From Sipunculus nudus (taxonomy: Eukaryota > Annelida > Sipuncula > Golfingiida > Sipunculidae), in the NCBI GenBank assembly GCA_026874595.1, contig CM049309.1:5912576-5976575 (forward strand): a stretch of DNA of 64,000 nt, written 5' to 3'. A program made the translations under genes and the position numbers. Shown here one piece after another: positions 58,207 to 64,000 of this stretch; within the stretch, counting starts at the first letter, position 1; each line of letters begins with the position of its first letter. The notes under the pieces were generated by a model. The model worked only from the letters and a program-made list of their open reading frames with translations. It was not told where the DNA came from and searched no databases.

Positions 58207-59802
58207 AAGGACTAAATACGTCTTTTCCAAGGGTTGGAGCGCTGTGTTGTTGCTGCTGCTGAAACGATACAAAGAAGTGAGTCTGTGGTACAAGTTATTC
58301 AAGGCAGCTTTGTATGCCGACAGCCAAAATAAAGTACACAGAAGTGGAGTTACGCTTTTCTACGTTTTCATCACTTGTGTAACGAGGTATTGTAACCTTC
58401 AGCATGTAAGGGTATACTAGAGCACACACTGAAGGTGCCCCCAGGCTTTAGAGATTTAACCTGCCGGCACCACGTATGCTGTTTACTCAGTCGTCAGTAA
58501 GTGACTGTGACAGTCAGTTGTGACACATAAGAGAAATAGTTGAGCCCCCGCGTGTGGTCGTTTGGATCCTAAACAAACAAGGATGCTGGCTCTGATAAGT
58601 ATGTTTATTGAGGATACTGAGAGAGCTCTTGATAAGGTGGCCTTGGCTACGGCCTCAGTGAAAGAAACGGGGTGAAAAAAATATGCCAGCTACAGCACTG
58701 TCGACCTCATTTATCTTATCATACACTTAACTTGTCAGAACCACTCTTTGTGTTGGAGACTGGAGGTTTGCGTTTCTTTAACTGTTTAAATTCACTCGTG
58801 ACAAAAATATATTCCGTCACTAATGCTATACGTGCATCAGGACCGTTTATGTCGCATTGTCTTATATCTTAATATTCCCTATTTGTTTTCTTTAAACTTG
58901 AATAATTTAAGTGACATTTTGGGCTTGATTTTATTATATAATTACTTATTCTTCAATTTGTATCTGAAAGTTCATATTTATACATTATTAGACAAGATCT
59001 TATAGTTGTTTCACATATTAAATTCCAGCAGCAGCAGAAAAGTGAAATCGGCGCCCGAGCTTATCATGTTAAAATCCAACATGGTCCGATCCGCACCAGC
59101 TCCCTCAGCAAGACAAAGTAGGACAGGTTGAATCATATGGTTGGTCCGGGCTTGTAAAGCGAAATTAGAAGATACTGATAGAATGAAGAAGCGATAGACG
59201 TTGAGAATGTCATACCATGCAAAGCGCAATTTTAATGATCCAAGACGCCTTCCCAGGTCAGCTCCAGACCGCCTCCTCCTTCTGCCGCATGTTGACAGCG
59301 CAGCCTTACTTAAAATTCTTTATTGCGAATGTTAGACGAGGGATCATTTGTTTCCTTCATCAAGAATATGAAATTCCATATTACATAATTCCTTTTCATT
59401 AATATTCCTTTGACTACCACTTCTAACCCTACCTGAAATATATGAACTTTTACGTATTAAATTTAAGAGTATATAGATTTTCAAAATCAATTTTCTAATC
59501 CCCGTGTATCTGAATATTATAACCTCATGAGGTTTTACCTTTCGTGGGCAGTGTTATTGAACCCTGGTGTTGGTTTCAAAGCAGACTGGCACAGTGGCGC
59601 CATCTACATGGTTCATGATCAATTGCTTTACAACGGCTTGGGTGTCGTAACAGTTTTAAAACCATGCACTTGCATTTGGGTGTTTTGTTCTCCCGATATC
59701 TCAGCCTAAGCCTCTGGGTCCTCTTAGAAATATATCATAAGTATATAAATAACGATAGTACCTCAGTAGAGAAACACTCGGTATAACTCTTTAACTATAT
59801 AC

Positions 59803-59804
<2 letters not shown>

Positions 59805-59848
<44 letters not shown>
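59805..59848. repeat. (TA)n microsatellite
   Basis: Pure TA, about 44 nt. Confidence 0.93.
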
Positions 59849-59849
<1 letters not shown>

Positions 59850-60319
59850 GTGGTTAATATTAACATGGTACAAATTATTTAGGAAGGTGACTGAGGCCAG
59901 GCGTGGTAGTATATACTCTTTAAACATCTGTCGACGGACCACAAGATATCCGTTCAGCCTTGGTTTACTATATCGAGTAACGAAAGTTGGCTGGCGACAG
60001 GAAAGTACCGCTTGGATACTGTGCTTTTTTGCCAGAACACGGGCAAAACACTGAGAATCCACCTTGATAAGCGATCTTCTAACGTTACTTTTTATTTTGG
60101 GTTCGGGTCTTTTCGTTTCCCACGCAACTCTTATCGGACGTTTCACAACAGCAGGTGGTTTGACTCCAGAGGTCAGCGCTCTGTACTAGTCGTCTGCTTC
60201 AGTTTACCGAAATAAGTTTTCATTTTTAACGACTGTGAGCATATTTTAAATTTGCAATATGTTTCTCTTGCGTGTTTGCTCACATCTGCTCTCATACACA
60301 CATTGCGAAAAGAAATTGC

Positions 60320-60385
60320 GCCCCTGAGTGTGCGATATTTAAGTTTTCATTTTTAACGATAAAAGAAATATCGCACACTCGGGGG
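60320..60385. repeat. 20-bp inverted repeat, 25-nt spacer
   Basis: CCCCTGAGTGTGCGATATTT is matched by AAATATCGCACACTCGGGGG with one mismatch. The spacer contains AAGTTTTCATTTTTAACGA, which is also present at 60214-60232 as a direct repeat. Confidence 0.88.
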
Positions 60386-61635
60386 TTTTTAATTTTAGAG
60401 TTTATTGGCCGAGTACCAGTGTCGGTTGGGAACGTGAGAATCATATCATATTATCAGTCATTCTCGATATTATAAACAACTGAAACACTACATTTCATTG
60501 ATATTTGACGAGACATGCGACACTGTGACATATTTTTTGTTAACAAATTGTATATTGTACTGAATTGCAAGGGACAAAATTACATTTATTTAATTGGCAA
60601 AATGTAGTTTGGAGATACAATGTCCCCCTGGTTTCAAATAGTGTGGATATGTGTGATTATCATTTTTTAGTTTTATTTTTAGCAGACAACTTGACAATCA
60701 ATTTTGACTGCACACAATTTATGAGGCGAGGAACAACACTCAAAGTCTCTTCTTCATCGGTTTTTCGACTACCATCGAACCTGTGATGTAGACTAAACCT
60801 TTTCTTATCTGAAAGACACCAAAACACAGAAAACACATGCCGTTTTGCAAATACGTTGACAGAAGACTTTCTTTGGAGCCGTTTATTCGAGGTCGAAAAG
60901 AATGAGGAATCTCTGTCCCTCAGCTACTTTTCTCTTAATGTCTTTGCATAACGTATTCAAACCTAGGGTGCGGGGGTTCACGTTTAGCCGGTTTTAATAT
61001 TTATATTTCATCCAAATTAATATATTAACTCCATGGAAACTAGACATTCAATCGTCTTTAACATGTTGATATCTATATGGTGAAAATATCATAGTTAATT
61101 TTTCGAGATTTTTTATGGTCATACCAAACCAAAGCTGAGCTCTGCGGATGAACGGGGAGGGCTTGCCTCACAACTGAATGGCGAATGAGCTTTGTGTGAG
61201 TGTGTGTGTGTGGGGGGGGGGGGGGGCGATATAAATGCCAACCGATTCAAGAACTCATGGCTAGCCTAGTACCAACTATTTTGCCCGGACAGGTTGACAG
61301 TCTCCTGGATACACAAAGTTGGTGTTGTATTTGTTAGGTGGCGCCGCAAAATTAATGAATGCGATGCGAAATCATGCAGAATCTTCTCAAGATTTATGAC
61401 ATTTAATATAGGAAACGTCCCCTACGGACACGCTTGTCACCGTTCCCGATACTCCAAGATGGACACTTCCAAGGAGCAGCCTAGTGGAATTGCGTAACAA
61501 CGATTCAGTGACACCAGCATCATTTATATATGGATAGTGAAAGATTATCTTATCTCTCTTTTCTGTTGATTCATTTACCGCCAATCATATTTTGGGTGAA
61601 AACATATATATTACATCTTGTCGTCTACTTAGTTA

Positions 61636-61758
61636 CCAGACATTATATAATAACATATTACCCAACCTTGCGTTGAAACACGTTCGTGGGTCTCAGCCCG
61701 GGTTTTTGCGAGTCTGAGATCATTGGGAATCGTTGCCGCGGGGCGAAGAGCCTTGAAG
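61636..61758 (+). promoter_or_regulatory. Candidate promoter and leader of a plus-strand gene
   Basis: A TATA-like TTATATAATA (61640-61649) lies about 110 nt before an ATG that opens a signal peptide. Between them the sequence turns GC-rich (GTTGCCGCGGGGCGAAG). The ATG has A at -3. This is a positional argument only. Confidence 0.35.
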
Positions 61759-61819
61759 ATGAAAATGAGCAAAACATGGGTTTGGCTGCTCTTGTTGGCT
61801 TTGGTAACTGTGCAAGTTG
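61759..61819 (+). CDS. Candidate first exon of an unidentified secreted protein
   Basis: Starting at the ATG, the frame reads MKMSKTWVWLLLLALVTVQV: a basic start followed by a hydrophobic core, the form of a secretion signal. The frame stops at 61842 within AT-rich sequence, so the coding part probably ends at a donor. Candidates are GTTG|gtatta (exon end 61819, phase 1) and TTTG|gtaact (61803, phase 0). It is divergent from the SVEP1-like gene and 15.8 kb away. The product is not recognised. A chance ORF cannot be ruled out. Confidence 0.4.
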
Positions 61820-61904
61820 GTATTAAAAAAAAAAATGTCTAGTGTTTTTATAGCTGCCACCTGGTAAATAAAAAAATTATTTATCTCGTACTTGGGACAT
61901 ATTA

Positions 61905-62005
61905 TCTAGTACGTGCGACATATTATGACAAACGTTTAGAACATACTTTCTCGAAAGTAGGACATCATCTCGTACGTAGGACATACTATCTCGTACATAC
62001 AACTT
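61905..62005. repeat. Degenerate tandem TCTCGTACxTxGGACATA repeat
   Basis: About four to five units of roughly 20-25 nt with core TCTCGTAC and GGACATA. They generate a spurious Tyr/Val/Arg/Asp-rich minus-strand ORF. Confidence 0.8.
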
Positions 62006-62212
62006 TTCATTAGTCTTAGGGGTCTGTTCCACAGATTGTACAATATGGTTTTGTGGTTTTATAATGAACGTAACTAACCTATGGCCGCGACTGAGAAACA
62101 AGAAGATAAATATATCAGAAGTCACTATGCAGCCCACCTTGGCCAAAAATTGTGTTTGTCTTCAAATCTCAACACATTTTACAATGGATTAAAATTAAAT
62201 TTGTAGAACGGT

Positions 62213-62262
62213 TCTGGATATATTATTAATTAGCACTTCTGGATATATTATTAATTAGCACT
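62213..62262. repeat. 24-25-bp tandem duplication
   Basis: TTCTGGATATATTATTAATT then AGCAC occurs twice in a row. Confidence 0.92.
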
Positions 62263-62299
62263 AAAAGTAAATCAATCTAATTTAAGTGTGGATCTGCAG

Positions 62300-62325
62300 A
62301 AGTATTAATGAAGGCATTGGTGGAG
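62300..62325 (+). CDS. Possible 26-nt exon after the candidate signal exon
   Basis: Flanked by gatctgcag and GGAG|gtaagc (a strong donor), with a CTAAT branch-like site about 20 nt upstream of the acceptor. If joined to the exon ending at 61819 it reads in frame as EVLMKALVE and ends in phase 0. Very short, so the support is only splice motifs and phase. Confidence 0.2.
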
Positions 62326-62508
62326 GTAAGCACTCTGTGAGTGCTTTCTAGTTGTAATGTGTATAGTTTATTTATAGTATATGTCAATTTACATTCTGAA
62401 TCAACAACCTGTTGGTTTACTTCATTTTTCTCTTTGGTGACTAATAATGAAAACAACAGTTGTTAGGCTGACTTCTTAAAACTTAGGCATTCACTTCTCT
62501 TATTTCAG

Positions 62509-62529
62509 CAACACTCATCTGCTTATAAG
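62509..62529 (+). CDS. Possible 21-nt exon
   Basis: A good pyrimidine tract and acceptor (TCACTTCTCTTATTTCAG) precede 21 nt encoding QHSSAYK, followed by AAG|gtactg. Entry and exit in phase 0 agree with the 26-nt candidate upstream. No continuing exon was found in the next 1.4 kb. Confidence 0.2.
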
Positions 62530-64000
62530 GTACTGTCAACAACTCATATTTATGATAAGGATTCTACAGCAATTTATTCTAGTTATACATGCACATAAAA
62601 TTTTGGGAAACCAGGTATGGTTGTTGTTTATTCTTATACAAAACCAAAACACCAATAAGTCTTCATTTCTTCTCTAAACTTTTATTACATAATCAAGTAC
62701 AACAAACCATATTGGTAATTATGGTAGCTGTGTTCTATTTAAAAATGATAATATAATCCTTTTAAGTTATTATGACACAAAAATAATACAACAAAGATAA
62801 AAATCAAGCATATATTTTAAATGTTCATAATAAGCAATCATTTTCAGTTTATCATACACGATACCAACACATTCTAGATTGATGTTTTTATATGTGTACA
62901 TTATCACAGATGCCATTAAATCCCATTCCTGTTTCTTCATCTACCTTAGGAATAAATATTCACGACATCCATTTTGCTAAATATGCATTTCTCTTTAATT
63001 CTGTTTTCTACAACTTCTTCAAATAATATTTTTTTGGTGAAAATACACTACTTTTTTCCTGAGGAACATCCACATAAAAAATAATTATAATAACTAAAGG
63101 AAATACCTTGTCCTTAGACATTCCATTTACATATAGCATGTTCACTGAAACGCACTAATTTGATGTAAGACCAGAAGACTAAATAAATAAATTTTTCTTT
63201 AATTTCCTGAAACTGAATTAATAACGAAATTTCATGTGTCTGTTGGATCATCTATTATCTGATACAGCCAGAGGTGACATGAAGCAGTTTGCCAAACTGA
63301 TTACCAACCTTAACCTAACATTAAATTTGTAAAATTATGCATACATATACCTGTCACTAAATAAGAACAAATAATTAACACTGCATTTTGGTCCTAAATT
63401 GTGTCAAAAACAAGAATGCTGCATTTTGGTCCTTCTGTCAATGATGCTGAACTACATGCTGTAGAGATAGTAAAAAATACCCCTAAAAATGATGTATCAG
63501 TGGAATGAAGAAAAAGGTTAATGTGAAATTGGTAATATTGATTACTGACGAATCTAGAATCCTTTAAGATCAAGAGCTGGGAACACATCTATAAACAGAA
63601 ATGATGAAATCGGAATGTGTCATTGGGTGAAATCTGTAGCTGAAGTGCGTGGCTGACAATGTCCCAAGACTAGTTTGATAATAGAAGTCTTTATTCAACA
63701 GCAAGAGTTCTGGGATAATCTCTGCCCGCCTGGCAAGAGATTGTCCGTCTCTCTCTTTCTTAGAGAGAGCCGCCCGGTCTCTCCTCAAAGCACCCACTAA
63801 CGATAGTTTGTTACAGAGCTGTCATGTGACACATGAGACATACATATCCATATTTCTGCATTTCTTCATAAAAGCTAAACCTTATTGGATGACCCAAAGT
63901 AGGTCACAATTACATCAGAGTTGTAGGTGTACTTTAAAAGTTTTGCCAGAATCCATTGGGTGAAAGTATTCTGGAAAAGCCTTAATCTGACCTGACATAC
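62530..64000. other. AT-rich sequence at the right edge, no gene seen
   Basis: No family-like frame. 63735-63785 has a GAGAGA/TCTCTC inverted pair (CTCTCTCTTTC ... AGAGAGAG). A good acceptor (TTTCTTCATCTACCTTAG) at 62949 leads into an early in-frame stop for the phase required. Confidence 0.5.

Larger units (their letters stand above)
58207..61630. other. Intergenic DNA, no gene seen
   Basis: Mostly AT-rich. 59030-59300 and 60000-60200 are GC-richer with short frames but no splice-flanked, family-like coding sequence. A TA tract is at 59805-59848 and a palindrome at 60320-60385. A poly-G run is near 61212. Confidence 0.5.

Noticed and set aside
61877-62146. Minus-strand ORF of 89 codons with repeated YVRD/LDNMSQVRD
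   Set aside because: Arises from the degenerate TCTCGTAC tandem repeat.
63394-63797. Overlapping minus-strand ORFs near the right edge
   Set aside because: No signal, domain or splice context that I can support.

Overview
The window is nuclear DNA of an invertebrate animal. It is AT-rich, has no prokaryotic gene packing, carries many short exons separated by long introns, long (TA)n tracts, a tRNA-derived SINE and several families of short transposon-like repeats. The encoded protein, the TGACCTTTGACC-type dispersed repeats and the SINE style suggest a lophotrochozoan, most likely a bivalve mollusc (possibly scallop-like). The phylum is an inference of moderate strength and the genus is not determinable by eye.

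One large gene dominates the left 46 kb. It lies on the minus strand, starts at 45998 and runs off the left edge. I could chain 28 coding exons with compatible splice sites and phases (5,128 nt, about 1,709 residues). They encode, in order: a signal peptide; a von Willebrand A domain with an intact MIDAS; a Cys-rich EGF-like module; an ephrin-receptor/TNFR-like Cys-rich module; three sushi modules; two HYR modules; another sushi; a divergent Cys/helical segment; three GCC2/GCC3 ephrin-receptor-like modules; six EGF modules; a pentraxin domain; and two further sushi modules. This is the order of vertebrate SVEP1 (polydom), a secreted extracellular-matrix adhesion protein. The remaining sushi repeats and C-terminal EGFs would lie beyond coordinate 1.

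The introns hold the rest of the sequence content. Intron 1 (7.6 kb) and intron 2 (6.2 kb) separate the signal peptide and the two halves of the vWA domain. The introns at 1.6-4.4 kb and 10.8-17.6 kb are filled by a dispersed element family. Its left end carries GACCCATGGGTCA...CTCAGCTG and its right end carries CAGTCAGCTGAGC; the interior is tandem TGACCTTGACCTTTGACC-type sequence. At least five other terminal-inverted-repeat (TIR) families are present, some in several copies and some nested.

From 46 to 61.7 kb I see no convincing gene. The stretch is repeats and AT-rich DNA. At 61759, on the plus strand, a short ORF with a good secretion signal follows a TATA-like site and a GC-richer leader. 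It may be the first exon of a small secreted protein, possibly followed by very short exons. This is a candidate only.

I found no CRISPR array, operon, intact transposase or reverse transcriptase, or credible functional tRNA/rRNA gene. I did not find an undescribed biological system. The points worth a second look are gene-structure details of the SVEP1-like locus, the repeat families, and the candidate secreted gene at the right.
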